A stretch of 64,000 nt of DNA from NCBI RefSeq assembly GCF_020911725.1, contig NZ_CP076620.1, positions 1,740,501 through 1,804,500 of the forward strand, read 5' to 3'. The position numbers and the translations under genes were made by a program. The notes beneath the pieces were generated by a model, which worked only from the letters and a program-made list of their open reading frames with translations, was not told the DNA's origin and did not search any database. Within the stretch, counting starts at the first letter, position 1. Every line of letters starts with the position of its first letter. The DNA is from Clostridium cadaveris. Its GTDB lineage: Bacteria > Bacillota > Clostridia > Clostridiales > Clostridiaceae. This document shows, one piece after another, positions 9,747 to 19,765 of the stretch.

Positions 9747-9762
9747 ACCTATGACTTTTTAT
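9733..9762 (+). terminator. Terminator overlapping the tepA stop codon
   Basis: AAAGTCATAGG pairs perfectly with CCTATGACTTT across a TAAA loop and is followed by TTATTTG. The loop contains the tepA stop codon TAA at 9744-9746, so a translating ribosome would cover one arm. Confidence 0.8.
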
Positions 9763-9834
9763 TTGAAGTCAAAAGATTAAATAGAGGATATTAGCTCATT
9801 ATTGTAGAAATATTTTATGGAGGTGATAGTTGTA

Positions 9835-12141
9835 ATGGGTAGAAAGAAAAAAAATAGTAAAAGTAATAAAGTATCCTCAAATGTACGTAAAAAGAGAGAG
9901 ATAGAGGGTATATTGATAATAGCTCTAGGAATTATAAATTTTATAGCTGTATTTGGCGGGTCTAAGGGACTACTGCTTACCATCATAAAAAATTCTCTCT
10001 TTAATATGGTTGGTATAGGAGCATACCTTGTTCCTTTTTTAATGTCTTTTATAGGTATAATTTTTATTAGAAATAAACAGACAGGCCTAAATAAGGAGTA
10101 TTTAATAACAGGGATTTTAATATTAAATACTTTGCTTTTAATTCAACTTGTAGTTATGGATAATTATTATAACAATAGCTATATAGATGCAATCATCGCT
10201 ATAGTTAATTCAGGTGATATCATCCATGGTGGAATTTTAGGGTTAAGTCTAGCACTTCCAATATATAAGCTTTTAGGATTTATGGGATCATTAGTGGTTT
10301 ATATAGCTGTATATCTAATAAGTATAATAAGTATTTTTAATATTTCTATTTATGATTTTGGAAGTCAGGCTAGAGATAGAGTTAAAAAGAATAAAAAAGA
10401 AAAAGTTAATTCAGAATCTCGAGGATATACACCAGTGATTGAAACAAAATCACCTTCTCTAGAGAGTGGCTCAGATAGAGAAAAAGAGGATTTCATAAAA
10501 GGAATAAACAATAAAATAAAGATTCTTGACTTCATGAAAAACTCTCAAATTGATACTGGCGATAAAGAAAGTCTTGAAGCAGCCGTAACAAAAGAAAACA
10601 TAGAGATTATTGATTCTAAAGATAAAAAATCTAAAACTATTGATGAATCTTTAAAAAATGAAATCAATGATGAACTTAACTCAACAATTATTCAAAAAAA
10701 TGATAGTCTTATAATCTATTCTATGCCAAGCGTAGATTTTTTAAATCAGAATTCTTTATCGAAGATGAATAAGGAAGATAAAAAAGAACTCCTTACAAGC
10801 GCAACAAAACTAGAAGAGACATTAAATTGTTTTGGGGTAGATGCAAAAGTACTACAAGTCACTAAAGGACCATCTGTAACTAGATTTGAACTTCAACCTA
10901 GTCCTGGTGTAAAGGTAAGTAAAATAGTTAATTTGTCTGATGATATAGCTTTGAGTTTAGCTGCTAAGGGAGTTAGAATAGAAGCTCCTATACCTGGAAA
11001 GTCAGCTATAGGTATAGAAATACCAAATAGAGATTTAACACCTGTTTTCTTAAGAGAAGTTATAGAATCAGAAGAATTTAAAAAGTCTAAGAGTAATTTA
11101 GCTTTTGCTTTGGGGAAAGACATTGCTGGTAAGTGCATAGTGGCAGATTTAAGCAAAATGCCCCATCTGCTTATTGCAGGCGCAACAGGATCAGGTAAAA
11201 GTGTATGTATAAATACATTAGTAATAAGTATTTTATACAAATATTCTCCTAGTGAAGTTAAGATTCTTATGGTAGATCCAAAGGTTGTAGAATTAAATGT
11301 TTATAATGGAATACCACACTTACTAATTCCTGTTGTTACAGACCCTAAAAAGGCAGCAGCGGCTTTAAATTGGGCTGTTAATGAAATGAATAGAAGATAT
11401 AAGCTATTTGCTGATAACAGCGTTAGAAATTTAGAGGGCTACAATGAATTATATAACAAAGGCAAAATTCCAGAGAAACTTCCTCTGATAGTTATAATAG
11501 TAGATGAGCTTGCAGACCTTATGATGGCATCTCCTCATGACGTAGAAGAATATATAGCAAGACTTGCTCAGATGGCAAGAGCTGCTGGAATGCATCTTGT
11601 CATAGCAACTCAAAGACCTTCTGTAGATGTAATAACTGGAGTAATTAAAGCTAATATTCCATCTAGAATATCATTTGCTGTTTCTTCTCAAGTTGATTCA
11701 CGAACTATACTGGATTCTTCTGGTGCTGAAAAGCTACTAGGAAAAGGAGACATGCTTTTCTATCCTGTAGGAGAGTCTAAGCCTGTAAGAATTCAAGGAG
11801 CTTTTATAACTGAAGAAGAAGTAGAAAAAGTAACTAATTTTATAAAGAACAATGGAGAGGCTAATGATTGTACAGAGTACTCAGAAGAAATATTGAATCA
11901 TATAGAAAATGGAACCACAGACGAAGGTGGATCAAATGAGGAATCAGATGAACTGTTTGAGGAAGCTGTAAGAATTGTAATAGAATCAGGGCAAGCATCG
12001 GCATCTTTCTTACAAAGACGTCTTAGAATAGGGTATAATAGAGCTGCAAGGATTATGGAAGAGCTTGAAGAGAAGAGGATAATTTCAGAAAGAGATGGAA
12101 GTAAGCCGAGACAGATTCTTAAAACGAAAGAGGAGATTTAG
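9835..12141 (+). CDS. DNA translocase FtsK/SpoIIIE
   Basis: A 768-residue FtsK/SpoIIIE translocase that pumps chromosomal DNA through the division or sporulation septum. After a basic N-terminus there are about four membrane segments (residues 20-175), then a charged linker (about 180-300), the RecA-like motor with Walker [13 protein letters not shown] near residue 441 and Walker [15 protein letters not shown] near residue 543, and a C-terminal winged-helix gamma domain ([20 protein letters not shown] near residue 724) that reads orienting sequences. The start at 9835 sits nine bases after GGAGGTG; an upstream ATG overlaps that site. Synteny with tepA matches Bacillus spoIIIE, but FtsK and SpoIIIE roles cannot be separated from sequence. 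Confidence 0.95.
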   Translation: MGRKKKNSKSNKVSSNVRKKREIEGILIIALGIINFIAVFGGSKGLLLTIIKNSLFNMVGIGAYLVPFLMSFIGIIFIRNKQTGLNKEYLITGILILNTLLLIQLVVMDNYYNNSYIDAIIAIVNSGDIIHGGILGLSLALPIYKLLGFMGSLVVYIAVYLISIISIFNISIYDFGSQARDRVKKNKKEKVNSESRGYTPVIETKSPSLESGSDREKEDFIKGINNKIKILDFMKNSQIDTGDKESLEAAVTKENIEIIDSKDKKSKTIDESLKNEINDELNSTIIQKNDSLIIYSMPSVDFLNQNSLSKMNKEDKKELLTSATKLEETLNCFGVDAKVLQVTKGPSVTRFELQPSPGVKVSKIVNLSDDIALSLAAKGVRIEAPIPGKSAIGIEIPNRDLTPVFLREVIESEEFKKSKSNLAFALGKDIAGKCIVADLSKMPHLLIAGATGSGKSVCINTLVISILYKYSPSEVKILMVDPKVVELNVYNGIPHLLIPVVTDPKKAAAALNWAVNEMNRRYKLFADNSVRNLEGYNELYNKGKIPEKLPLIVIIVDELADLMMASPHDVEEYIARLAQMARAAGMHLVIATQRPSVDVITGVIKANIPSRISFAVSSQVDSRTILDSSGAEKLLGKGDMLFYPVGESKPVRIQGAFITEEEVEKVTNFIKNNGEANDCTEYSEEILNHIENGTTDEGGSNEESDELFEEAVRIVIESGQASASFLQRRLRIGYNRAARIMEELEEKRIISERDGSKPRQILKTKEEI

Positions 12142-12224
12142 AAATTATATAAAAAAAACTTGTTTAATATTTAAAAGAGATATAAAATTAATGTGTATAT
12201 TTTATTAACTTAGGAGGAAAAACT

Positions 12225-13562
12225 TTGACTAAATATAAAGTAGGAATTATAAGTTTAGGCTGTGATAAAAATAGAATTGATACTGAAATAATACTTGGAA
12301 CTCTCTCATCAAAATATGAGATAACTAATAATCCTAATGTAGCTGATATAATAATAGTTAACACATGTGGATTTATAGAAAAATCCAAACAGGAATCAAT
12401 AGATACCATATTAGAAATGGCAGAGTATAAAGAAAAGCATAACTGCAAAATATTAGTAGCTACAGGCTGTTTAACTCAAAGATATGGGAAAGAACTTTTA
12501 GAACTTATGCCAGAAATAGATATAATCTTAGGAGTAAATGACTATAATGTATTATTAAAGTCTATAGATGAATTTATATCAACAGGTAAGAAAATAATAA
12601 ACTGTAATGAAAACAACCTTATAATAAATGAAGGATCAAGAATTCTTACTACAGATAAAGAAAGTGCGTACATAAGAATTGCAGAGGGATGTGATAATTT
12701 TTGCACCTACTGTATCATACCGAAGATAAGAGGTAAATATAGAAGCAGAAAGATTGAATCCGTGCTAGAGGAAGCTAAACTTCTTGCTTCAAATGGAGTA
12801 AAAGAAATAATATTAGTTGCACAAGATACCACTAGATATGGTATTGATTTATATGGTAAAAAGATGCTATCATCTTTGTTAAAAGAACTATCTTTAATTG
12901 AAGGTATTCAGTGGATAAGAGTTCTTTATTGTTACCCTGAAGAGATAACAGAAGATCTTATAGATGAAATAGCTTCAAATAATAAGGTGTGCAATTATTT
13001 AGATATTCCTATTCAGCACATAAGTAACAACATTCTAAAGAAAATGGGAAGGAAGACTACTAAGGAATCTATATTAAAGACAATAGAATATCTTAGAAAG
13101 AGAATACCAGATATAACTTTAAGAACTTCTTTAATTGTAGGTTTCCCAGGGGAAACAAAAGAAGACTTTGAAGAACTAGAGGATTTTTTAAATGTATATA
13201 AATTAGATAATGTGGGAGTTTTTTGCTATTCACAAGAAGAGGGAACTCCAGCTGCCATAATGAAAGATCAAATAGAAGAAGAAACAAAATCAGTTAGAGA
13301 GAAAGAACTTATGAAAATCCAACAGAAAATTTCAAAATATATGAATGCAGATAAGGTTGGACGTGTATTAGATACATTGATAGAAAGTGAAAATGATAAA
13401 TATTATATAGGGAGAACTCAACACATGGCTCCTGAAATTGATGGATTAGTTTATATAATAAAGAATGATGACATCTTACAAAAAGGAGATATAGTTCCTG
13501 TATCTATAACAGAATCTTTAGAATATGATTTAATAGGAGTTGTTAAACATGAATTTAGCTAA
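12225..13562 (+). CDS. rimO: Ribosomal protein S12 methylthiotransferase RimO
   Basis: A 445-residue radical-SAM methylthiotransferase that adds a methylthio group to the conserved aspartate of ribosomal protein S12. Order: N-terminal MTTase domain with [10 protein letters not shown] near residue 11 and further cysteines near residues 46 and 80 for the second cluster; radical-SAM domain with CDNFCTYC near residue 149; TRAM domain from about residue 370. The start is TTG behind AGGAGGA. The last 14 bases overlap pgsA, as in the rimO-pgsA pair of other Firmicutes. A second MTTase at 30152-31513 is assigned as MiaB, distinguished by sequence and context. Confidence 0.94.
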   Translation: MTKYKVGIISLGCDKNRIDTEIILGTLSSKYEITNNPNVADIIIVNTCGFIEKSKQESIDTILEMAEYKEKHNCKILVATGCLTQRYGKELLELMPEIDIILGVNDYNVLLKSIDEFISTGKKIINCNENNLIINEGSRILTTDKESAYIRIAEGCDNFCTYCIIPKIRGKYRSRKIESVLEEAKLLASNGVKEIILVAQDTTRYGIDLYGKKMLSSLLKELSLIEGIQWIRVLYCYPEEITEDLIDEIASNNKVCNYLDIPIQHISNNILKKMGRKTTKESILKTIEYLRKRIPDITLRTSLIVGFPGETKEDFEELEDFLNVYKLDNVGVFCYSQEEGTPAAIMKDQIEEETKSVREKELMKIQQKISKYMNADKVGRVLDTLIESENDKYYIGRTQHMAPEIDGLVYIIKNDDILQKGDIVPVSITESLEYDLIGVVKHEFS

Positions 13563-14139
13563 CAAATTAACAATACTTAGAATATTTTTAGTTCCTGTGT
13601 TCTTAGTGTTTATTGCATTTAAAGGTATTCCTTATGGAACTTTTATAGCTACAGGAATATTTATTATAGCATCTCTCACTGATAAGCTAGATGGATATAT
13701 CGCAAGAAGCAGAAATCAAATAACTCGCTTCGGAAAATTCATGGATCCATTAGCAGATAAACTTTTGGTTACATCGGCTTTAATCTCTTTAGTAGAGTTT
13801 CAGGTTATACCAAGCTGGGCTGCAATTATAATAATCGCTAGAGAGTTTGCAGTAAGTGGACTAAGAACTATAGCAGCTTCTGAAGGTATAGTTATAGCGG
13901 CTAGCTATTGGGGTAAACTTAAGACAGTTATCCAGATAGTAACTATAGTTATATTACTTCTAAAGATAAATATATCTACATCAATAACTTTAACAAATGC
14001 TTTAAATAACAGTGCTTTCTTTAGAGATTTCTTCAATTATGTACCTAACATAGCATTAGCTGCAGCGGTTATTATAACTATAATATCTGGAGTAGACTAT
14101 TTTGTTAAAAACAAACACGTTTTAAATGTTGAAAAATAA
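13549..14139 (+). CDS. pgsA: CDP-diacylglycerol-glycerol-3-phosphate 3-phosphatidyltransferase
   Basis: A 196-residue membrane enzyme that makes phosphatidylglycerol-phosphate. The CDP-alcohol phosphotransferase signature is complete: [18 protein letters not shown] continues into KFMDPLAD with all metal- and CDP-binding aspartates (about residues 45-70). Four or more membrane segments are evident. The ATG at 13549 overlaps the end of rimO by 14 bases and lies nine bases after AGGAG, so the two genes are translationally coupled. A hairpin terminator follows at 14183. Confidence 0.94.
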   Translation: MNLANKLTILRIFLVPVFLVFIAFKGIPYGTFIATGIFIIASLTDKLDGYIARSRNQITRFGKFMDPLADKLLVTSALISLVEFQVIPSWAAIIIIAREFAVSGLRTIAASEGIVIAASYWGKLKTVIQIVTIVILLLKINISTSITLTNALNNSAFFRDFFNYVPNIALAAAVIITIISGVDYFVKNKHVLNVEK

Positions 14140-14182
14140 GTATAAGTTTTATGTCCATGGATATAATCTAAGATAAATTTAT

Positions 14183-14212
14183 AAAAGTTCCTATATATAG
14201 GAGCTTTTATAT
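14183..14212 (+). terminator. Terminator between pgsA and recA
   Basis: AAAGTTCCTA pairs with TAGGAGCTTT (one G-T pair) around TATA and is followed by TATATT. It separates pgsA from the SOS-controlled recA promoter just downstream. Confidence 0.65.
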
Positions 14213-14214
14213 TA

Positions 14215-14243
14215 TTGACTATAATTAAAATATGATGTATAAT
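14215..14243 (+). promoter_or_regulatory. Sigma-A promoter of recA
   Basis: TTGACT at 14215-14220 and a perfect TATAAT at 14238-14243 with a 17-base spacer. The LexA box begins 11 bases after the -10 element, across the expected transcription start. Confidence 0.85.
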
Positions 14244-14254
14244 TCATATATATA

Positions 14255-14266
14255 GAACAAATGTTC
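14255..14266 (+). promoter_or_regulatory. LexA (SOS) box of recA
   Basis: GAACAAATGTTC is a perfect match to the Gram-positive SOS operator core GAAC-N4-GTTC. It lies just downstream of the recA -10 element, where LexA would block initiation. lexA itself is in this window and carries a related box, consistent with a standard SOS circuit. Confidence 0.85.
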
Positions 14267-14282
14267 GGAAGGTGGTGTCTTT

Positions 14283-15350
14283 ATGGCAAATTTAGATATT
14301 GAAAAAATGAAAGCTATTGAAGCTGCTATGGGTCAAATAGAAAAGCAGTTTGGTAAAGGATCAGTTATGAAACTTGGAGAAAATAGCGTTTTAACTTTAG
14401 ATGCAATTTCAACAGGATGTTTAGACTTAGATATAGCTTTAGGAATAGGCGGAGTTCCTAAGGGAAGAATCATAGAGATATATGGACCAGAATCTTCTGG
14501 TAAGACTACTGTGACTTTACATATGATAGCTGAAGCACAGAAAGCAGGGGGAGCGGCTGCCTTTATAGACGCAGAACATGCATTAGATCCTGCTTATGCT
14601 AAAGTATTAGGTGTAGATGTAGATAACTTAATTGTTTCTCAACCAGACACAGGAGAACAGGCTTTAGAGATAGCAGAAGCCTTAGTTCGTTCAGGAGCTA
14701 TAGATATAGTTGTAGTAGACTCTGTTGCTGCCTTAGTGCCTAAAGCAGAAATAGATGGTGAAATGGGAGATTCTCACGTTGGACTACAAGCAAGACTTAT
14801 GTCTCAAGCTTTAAGAAAGCTTGCAGGTACTATAAATAAATCTAATTGCTGTGTTGTTTTCATTAACCAGCTAAGAGAAAAAGTAGGAATTATGTTTGGA
14901 AATCCTGAAACTACACCAGGTGGAAGAGCTCTTAAATTTTATGCTTCTGTAAGAATGGATATAAGAAGAATAGATTCTATTAAGCAAGGTGATGAAATAA
15001 TAGGAAATAGAACTCGTATAAAGGTTATAAAAAATAAGGTAGCACCTCCATTTAGGCAAGCTGAATTTGATATAATGTATAATGGCGGAATATCAAGAGA
15101 AGGTAATGTATTAGATGTAGGAGTAAAAGAAGAAATAGTTCAAAAAAGCGGTGCTTGGTTCTCTTATAAAGATATAAGACTAGGACAGGGTAGAGAAAAT
15201 GCTAAACAATACTTAAAAGAAAACCCTGAAGTACTAAATGAAATTGATGAGATAATAAGAAACAAACACAATCTTCCTGTAGCTAACTTAAAATCAGAAG
15301 TAGCTGCAGAAAAAGAAAATTCAAAAGATGTAAAAGAGACAAAAAAATAG
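14283..15350 (+). CDS. recA: Recombinase RecA
   Basis: A 355-residue RecA: ATP-dependent strand exchange filament and co-protease for LexA self-cleavage. Walker A is [10 protein letters not shown] near residue 67, Walker B is [12 protein letters not shown] near residue 140, and the DNA-binding loop L2 region [10 protein letters not shown] lies near residue 203. The C-terminal tail is acidic and lysine-rich. The ribosome site is GGAAGGTGGTG. A strong promoter with a LexA box lies directly upstream, and a hairpin terminator downstream makes it a single-gene unit. Confidence 0.98.
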   Translation: MANLDIEKMKAIEAAMGQIEKQFGKGSVMKLGENSVLTLDAISTGCLDLDIALGIGGVPKGRIIEIYGPESSGKTTVTLHMIAEAQKAGGAAAFIDAEHALDPAYAKVLGVDVDNLIVSQPDTGEQALEIAEALVRSGAIDIVVVDSVAALVPKAEIDGEMGDSHVGLQARLMSQALRKLAGTINKSNCCVVFINQLREKVGIMFGNPETTPGGRALKFYASVRMDIRRIDSIKQGDEIIGNRTRIKVIKNKVAPPFRQAEFDIMYNGGISREGNVLDVGVKEEIVQKSGAWFSYKDIRLGQGRENAKQYLKENPEVLNEIDEIIRNKHNLPVANLKSEVAAEKENSKDVKETKK

Positions 15351-15360
15351 TTTATTAAAG

Positions 15361-15390
15361 TAAGAGGTAAGAGAAAATCTTGCCTCTTAT
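15361..15390 (+). terminator. Hairpin terminator after recA
   Basis: TAAGAGGTAAGA pairs with TCTTGCCTCTTA (one wobble) around GAAAA. The T-run is weak (TTGTCTTG), so read-through into rny is possible. Confidence 0.6.
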
Positions 15391-15394
15391 TGTC

Positions 15395-15423
15395 TTGACA
15401 TATATTTAAAATTAATATAAAAT
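15395..15423 (+). promoter_or_regulatory. Sigma-A promoter for rny
   Basis: A consensus TTGACA at 15395-15400 and TAAAAT at 15418-15423 are 17 bases apart, immediately after the recA hairpin. The leader to the rny start would be about 105 bases. Confidence 0.65.
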
Positions 15424-15536
15424 AAATACAAATACTGGTTTATCATATTCACATAAAGTTAGGATATATTACACTTTTTTGGACTTTCGTTTTGACTAAA
15501 GTATTAAATTCCAAGAAAGCCAAGGAGGTGTTACAA

Positions 15537-17087
15537 ATGCAATTACAATATGTATTTACTATAATACTTGTATTATTATTCATACTTTGTGGTGTGTTGT
15601 ATTTTAGACTAAATAAAAAAGCTAAAGAATCTGAGAGTAACATATTAAAGGCAGAGCAAGAAGCTCAAGCTATGCTTGAGAATACAAAAAGAGAAGCTGA
15701 GTCTTTAAAGAAAGAATCTATTCTTGAAGCTAAAGAAGAGGTTCACAGATTAAGAAGTGATTTTGAAAAAGAATCACGTGAAAGAAGAAATGAAATTCAA
15801 AGATTAGAAAGAAGATTAATTCAAAGAGAGGAATCACTCGATAAAAAGAATGATTTGCTCGAAAAAAAGGAAGAAGTTATTGCTAAAAAGTTTCAAGATG
15901 TTGAACAGGTTGAGGCAAATGTAAAGGAACTTTATGCTAAAGAGAGAGAAGAGCTAGAAAGAATTTCAGGATTAACTACTGAAGAAGCAAAAGATTTGCT
16001 TTTGAGGGAAGTTAATAAAGAAGTAAAGCATGAAGCAGCTCTTATGATTAAAGACATTGAAAGCAAGGCTAAAGATGAAGCTGAAAAAAGGGCAAAGGAA
16101 ATAATAACTGGTGCTATACAAAGATGTGCAGCAGATCACGTCTCAGAATCTACAGTACACGTAGTAGCTTTGCCAAATGATGAAATGAAAGGCAGAATAA
16201 TAGGTAGAGAAGGTAGAAACATACGAACTTTGGAAACCTTAACAGGGGTTGATTTAATTATAGATGATACTCCAGAAGCTGTAATACTTTCAAGTTTTGA
16301 TCCGATAAGAAGAGAAATTGCAAGAATTGCTTTAGAGAAGTTAATAGTAGATGGAAGAATTCATCCAGCTAGGATTGAAGAGATGGTTGAAAGAGCTAAG
16401 AAAGATATCGAAAATGATATTAAAGAAGAAGGTGAACAAGCGACATTTGAAACTGGTGTTCACGGACTTCATGGAGAGCTTATAAAGCTTCTTGGAAGAT
16501 TAAAGTATAGAACAAGTTATGGTCAAAACGTTTTAAAACACTCTATGGAAGTTGCTCATTTAGCATCACTTATGGCAGCTGAATTAGGTTTAGATGTTAC
16601 TTTGGCTAAACGTGCTGGATTGTTACATGACATCGGTAAAGCTTTAGATCATGAAATTGAAGGACCTCATGCCTTAATAGGCGCAGATGTAGCTAAAAAG
16701 TATCATGAGTCACCAATAATAGTTAATGCAATAGGTGCTCATCATGGCGACATTGAAATGTTATCTCTAGAAGCTGTATTAGTTCAAGCAGCAGATGCTA
16801 TTTCTGCAGCTAGACCTGGTGCAAGAAGAGAAACTTTAGAAACTTACATCAAGAGATTAGAAAAATTAGAAGATATAGCAAATTCTTATGAAGGTGTAGA
16901 AAAATCATATGCCATTCAAGCAGGAAGAGAAATCAGAATTATGGTGAAACCAGAACAAATTGATGATGCAGGGGCTGTAGATATGGCAAGAAATATAGTT
17001 AAGAGGATAGAAGATGAATTAGAATATCCTGGTCAAATAAAGATAAATGTTATAAGAGAAACCCGTGCAGTTGACTATGCAAAATAA
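15537..17087 (+). CDS. rny: Ribonuclease Y
   Basis: A 516-residue membrane-anchored endoribonuclease that initiates mRNA decay in Firmicutes. Domain order: one N-terminal membrane helix (about residues 5-24), a long charged coiled coil (about 28-190), a KH domain with [20 protein letters not shown] near residue 218, and an HD domain with LLHDIGKA near residue 360. The start at 15537 follows AAGGAGGTG by six bases; an upstream in-frame TTG at 15492 lacks a site. Downstream of recA is its usual place in Bacillus (recA-ymdA). Confidence 0.96.
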   Translation: MQLQYVFTIILVLLFILCGVLYFRLNKKAKESESNILKAEQEAQAMLENTKREAESLKKESILEAKEEVHRLRSDFEKESRERRNEIQRLERRLIQREESLDKKNDLLEKKEEVIAKKFQDVEQVEANVKELYAKEREELERISGLTTEEAKDLLLREVNKEVKHEAALMIKDIESKAKDEAEKRAKEIITGAIQRCAADHVSESTVHVVALPNDEMKGRIIGREGRNIRTLETLTGVDLIIDDTPEAVILSSFDPIRREIARIALEKLIVDGRIHPARIEEMVERAKKDIENDIKEEGEQATFETGVHGLHGELIKLLGRLKYRTSYGQNVLKHSMEVAHLASLMAAELGLDVTLAKRAGLLHDIGKALDHEIEGPHALIGADVAKKYHESPIIVNAIGAHHGDIEMLSLEAVLVQAADAISAARPGARRETLETYIKRLEKLEDIANSYEGVEKSYAIQAGREIRIMVKPEQIDDAGAVDMARNIVKRIEDELEYPGQIKINVIRETRAVDYAK

Positions 17088-17097
17088 TAATTATTAT

Positions 17098-17135
17098 AAA
17101 ATACATTTTGTTTAACAAAATGTATTTTATTTTTG
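17098..17135 (+). terminator. Terminator after rny
   Basis: AAAATACATTTTG pairs perfectly with CAAAATGTATTTT across a five-base loop, followed by ATTTTTG. The 13-base-pair stem begins ten bases after the rny stop. Confidence 0.8.
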
Positions 17136-17147
17136 TGAAAATTCATA

Positions 17148-17174
17148 AAAGGGTTTGGGCTATATATGTAGAAT
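17148..17174 (+). promoter_or_regulatory. Sigma-H-type promoter for spoVS
   Basis: AAAGGGTTT at 17148-17156 resembles the sigma-H -35 consensus RnAGGAwWW (one mismatch), and GTAGAAT at 17168-17174 matches the -10 consensus RnnGAAT. The spacer is 11 bases, in the expected 11-12 range. Bacillus spoVS is known to be sigma-H controlled, which makes the match plausible. Confidence 0.6.
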
Positions 17175-17227
17175 AATATAAAAGAGCAATTATATTTCAG
17201 ACTATATACATAGGGGGGAAAATTTTA

Positions 17228-17488
17228 ATGGAAGTACTAAAAGTTTCAACAAAATCAAATCCAAATTCGGTAGCAGGAGCTTTAGCAGCAATCTTAAAAG
17301 AAAAAAATATCGTGGAGATTCAAGCAATAGGAGCAGGGGCTATCAATCAAGCTGTAAAGGCAGTAGCTATTGCAAGGGGTTTTGTTGCACCGGCGGGGAA
17401 AGATATCGTTTGCGTTCCAGCATTCACTGATATAGAGATTGATGGAGAAGAAAGAACAGCTATTAAGCTAATAGTTCAACCAAGATAG
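17228..17488 (+). CDS. spoVS: Stage V sporulation protein S
   Basis: An 86-residue SpoVS protein, an Alba-like fold nucleic-acid-binding protein needed for late sporulation stages in Bacillus. The sequence is highly conserved throughout, with TKSNPNSVAGALAAILKE near residue 7 and GAGAINQAVKAVAIARGFVA near residue 36. The ribosome site is AGGGGGGAAAA. It is monocistronic: a sigma-H-type promoter lies before it and a hairpin terminator after it. It follows rny as in Bacillus (ymdA-ymdB-spoVS), although no ymdB is present here. Confidence 0.96.
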   Translation: MEVLKVSTKSNPNSVAGALAAILKEKNIVEIQAIGAGAINQAVKAVAIARGFVAPAGKDIVCVPAFTDIEIDGEERTAIKLIVQPR

Positions 17489-17501
17489 TAAATGTATACA
17501 T

Positions 17502-17535
17502 AAAGAGTTTGAGTAAAATCAAACTCTTTATTTTA
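17502..17535 (+). terminator. Terminator after spoVS
   Basis: AAAGAGTTTGA pairs with TCAAACTCTTT across GTAAAA and is followed by ATTTTAT. Confidence 0.8.
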
Positions 17536-17608
17536 TATAAAATTTTAAATAAATTATTAAAATGTACAAGATTTCTTTGAATATTTAACAAAAGATTATT
17601 GTTTAGCG

Positions 17609-17636
17609 TTGAATTGTACGAAAAAAATGATATAAT
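17609..17636 (+). promoter_or_regulatory. Sigma-A promoter for the HPr gene
   Basis: TTGAAT at 17609-17614 and TATAAT at 17631-17636 with a 16-base spacer, about 35 bases before the start codon. Confidence 0.7.
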
Positions 17637-17672
17637 ATAGTAGTTAATTAAAAATTTAAAGAGGTGGTAATT

Positions 17673-17933
17673 ATGGTATCTAAAGAGGTAGTAGTAAAAA
17701 ATGCAACAGGTCTTCATGCTAGACCAGCAACACTACTTGTAAAAAAGGCTTCATCATTCAAATCAGATGTAAGCATGGAGTTCAATGGAAAGAAAGCTAA
17801 CATAAAAAGCTTAATAGGAGTTTTATCTCTAGGAGTTACTAAAGATGCAAATGTTACTGTTATAGCATCTGGAGACGATGAAACTTTAGCTGTTGAAGAA
17901 ATCGTTAAATTAATCGAGTCAATCGAAGAGTAA
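17673..17933 (+). CDS. ptsH: Phosphocarrier protein HPr
   Basis: An 86-residue HPr, the phosphocarrier of the sugar phosphotransferase system. The active histidine is His15 in TGLHARPAT, and the regulatory serine is Ser46 in IKSLIGVLSLG, so both PEP-dependent and HPr-kinase phosphorylation sites are present; this separates it from Crh, which lacks the histidine. It stands alone, not next to ptsI, which is common in clostridia. The start at 17673 is used because GAGGTGG lies just upstream; an earlier GTG is inside that site. Confidence 0.93.
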   Translation: MVSKEVVVKNATGLHARPATLLVKKASSFKSDVSMEFNGKKANIKSLIGVLSLGVTKDANVTVIASGDDETLAVEEIVKLIESIEE

Positions 17934-17944
17934 TTTAACATAAA

Positions 17945-17983
17945 AATTAAGAGTCACTATATAGTGGCTCTTAATTATTTTTT
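17945..17983. terminator. Terminator after the HPr gene (possibly bidirectional)
   Basis: AATTAAGAGTCACTAT pairs with ATAGTGGCTCTTAATT in a 16-base-pair stem with no spacer bases and a T-run (TATTTTTT) on the + side. The convergent DUF378 gene ends inside it at 17971, so it may stop both transcripts. Confidence 0.8.
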
Positions 17984-18192
17984 GACAAATTAGTCTTTTC
18001 TCTTATAATTAATAGAGATACATATATTGCTGAAAATCCTATGATCAAGTATACAATACGCTGAACTAATGGAGAAAAACTGAAAATAGCTCTAACTACA
18101 TCAAATTTAAATAACCCTATAAGCGCCCAGTTAATAGAGCCTATTAATGTTAATAGTATAGCTGTCTTATCTAAAATATTAAGTTTGAACAT
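17971..18192 (-). CDS. DUF378-family membrane protein
   Basis: A 73-residue protein with two predicted membrane segments (about residues 10-31 and 43-62) and the DUF378 motif LTLIGSINWALIGLFKFD. Family members (YuzA-like) are small inner-membrane proteins of unknown function. The ribosome site TGGAGGTAT lies just upstream of the ATG. It is convergent with the HPr gene, shares its terminator, and is divergent from purB. I infer no specific role. Confidence 0.8.
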   Translation of the reverse strand: MFKLNILDKTAILLTLIGSINWALIGLFKFDVVRAIFSFSPLVQRIVYLIIGFSAIYVSLLIIREKTNLSKNN

Positions 18193-18275
18193 AATTATAC
18201 CTCCAAATAATTAATTCTAGTAAATTATATTATAAATATTTTAAAATATAACTAAAAAAAATTATGAATTTATGG

Positions 18276-18318
18276 TATAATACGAATGAAAATAAAATTT
18301 CAAAAAATAATATTCGTA
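18276..18318 (+). promoter_or_regulatory. purB promoter -10 and possible PurR-type operator
   Basis: TATAAT at 18276-18281 overlaps TACGAAT at 18281-18287, which is repeated inverted as ATTCGTA at 18312-18318, 24 bases further on. PurR in Firmicutes binds paired inverted CGAA/TTCG elements upstream of purine genes, and purB follows here. The spacing is longer than the classical Bacillus arrangement, and an RNA hairpin is also possible, so this is tentative. Confidence 0.4.
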
Positions 18319-18330
18319 CGGAGGCTGAAT

Positions 18331-19761
18331 ATGAGAAATGAATATAGTACACCATTAAACACTAGGTATGCATCCCACGAGATGAGCTACTTGTTTTCGG
18401 ATGAAATGAAATTTACAACTTGGAGAAAACTTTGGGTTGCTTTAGCTGAATGTGAAAAGGAACTCGGATTAAATATAACGGATGAACAAATAAATGAATT
18501 AAAAGCTAATATACATAATATAAATTATGAAGATGCAGAAAAGAGAGAACGTGAAGTTAGACATGATGTTATGAGTCACGTTTATGCTTATGGCCTTCAA
18601 TGCCCAAGTGCAAAAGGGATAATACATCTTGGAGCAACAAGTTGCTATGTTGGAGATAACACAGATATAATAATAATGAGAGAAGCGTTAAAAGTTATAA
18701 GAACTAAAATTTTAAATGTTATGGACTCATTATCTAAGTTTGCTCTTGAGTACAAGAGTCTTCCTACATTAGGATTTACACATCTTCAACCTGCACAGCT
18801 TACTACAGTGGGAAAGAGAGCCACTTTATGGCTTCAAGATTTGGCTTTGGACTTAGAGAATATAGATCATGTTTTATCAACTTTAAGAATGAGGGGAGTA
18901 AAAGGTACTACAGGAACACAAGCGAGCTTTATGAATCTTTTCGATAATGATGAAGATCTAGTAATAAAGCTGGATAAGATGGTTGCTAATAAATTTGACT
19001 TTAAAGAAAGTTATTATGTAACAGGTCAAACTTATTCTAGAAAAGTTGATTCTATAGTTTTAAATACTCTTTCGGAAGTAGCTCAAAGCGCTTATAAATT
19101 TAGCAATGATATGAGAATACTTCAACACTTAAAAGAAATAGAAGAGCCATTTGAGAAGCATCAAATAGGATCTTCAGCTATGGCATACAAGAGAAATCCT
19201 ATGCGTTCTGAAAGATTAGGCTCTCTTGCTAGATATGTAATAGTAGATGCATTAAATCCAGCTATTACAGCTTCAACTCAATGGTTTGAAAGAACACTAG
19301 ATGATTCTGCAAACAAGAGAATATCTATAGCAGAAGGTTTCTTGGCTTTAGATGGAGTTTTAAATCTTTATTCAAATATAGTAGAAAATTTAGTTGTATA
19401 TAAAAAAGTGATATCTTCACGTGTTAACAGTGAACTTCCTTTTATGGCTACAGAAAATATAATGATGGAAGCTGTAAAAAGAGGAGGGGATAGACAGGAA
19501 CTTCATGAAAAAATAAGAGTGCATTCTATGGAAGCTGCTAGACGTGTAAAAGAAGAAGGATTAAGCAATGATCTTTTAGATAGAATAATAAATGATTCGA
19601 GTTTTGGATTATCAAAAGAAGAAATTCTTTCAGTTGTTGATCCGAAGAATTTTATAGGTAGAGCTCCTGGTCAAGTTGAAGTATTTATAAATGAATATAT
19701 AAAGCCTATATTAGATGCAAATAAAGATTGTTTAGGAAAAACTGCAGAGATAAATGTTTAA
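18331..19761 (+). CDS. purB: Adenylosuccinate lyase
   Basis: A 476-residue fumarase/aspartase-superfamily enzyme that splits SAICAR and adenylosuccinate in purine synthesis. The signature GSSAMAYKRNPMRSERL lies near residue 288 and the catalytic-His region THLQPAQLTTVGKR near residue 150. The start at 18331 follows ACGGAGGCTGA; an ATG 45 bases upstream lacks a site and would read through the inverted repeat. It is monocistronic with a strong terminator, separate from any pur operon. Confidence 0.95.
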   Translation: MRNEYSTPLNTRYASHEMSYLFSDEMKFTTWRKLWVALAECEKELGLNITDEQINELKANIHNINYEDAEKREREVRHDVMSHVYAYGLQCPSAKGIIHLGATSCYVGDNTDIIIMREALKVIRTKILNVMDSLSKFALEYKSLPTLGFTHLQPAQLTTVGKRATLWLQDLALDLENIDHVLSTLRMRGVKGTTGTQASFMNLFDNDEDLVIKLDKMVANKFDFKESYYVTGQTYSRKVDSIVLNTLSEVAQSAYKFSNDMRILQHLKEIEEPFEKHQIGSSAMAYKRNPMRSERLGSLARYVIVDALNPAITASTQWFERTLDDSANKRISIAEGFLALDGVLNLYSNIVENLVVYKKVISSRVNSELPFMATENIMMEAVKRGGDRQELHEKIRVHSMEAARRVKEEGLSNDLLDRIINDSSFGLSKEEILSVVDPKNFIGRAPGQVEVFINEYIKPILDANKDCLGKTAEINV

Positions 19762-19765
19762 AAGG

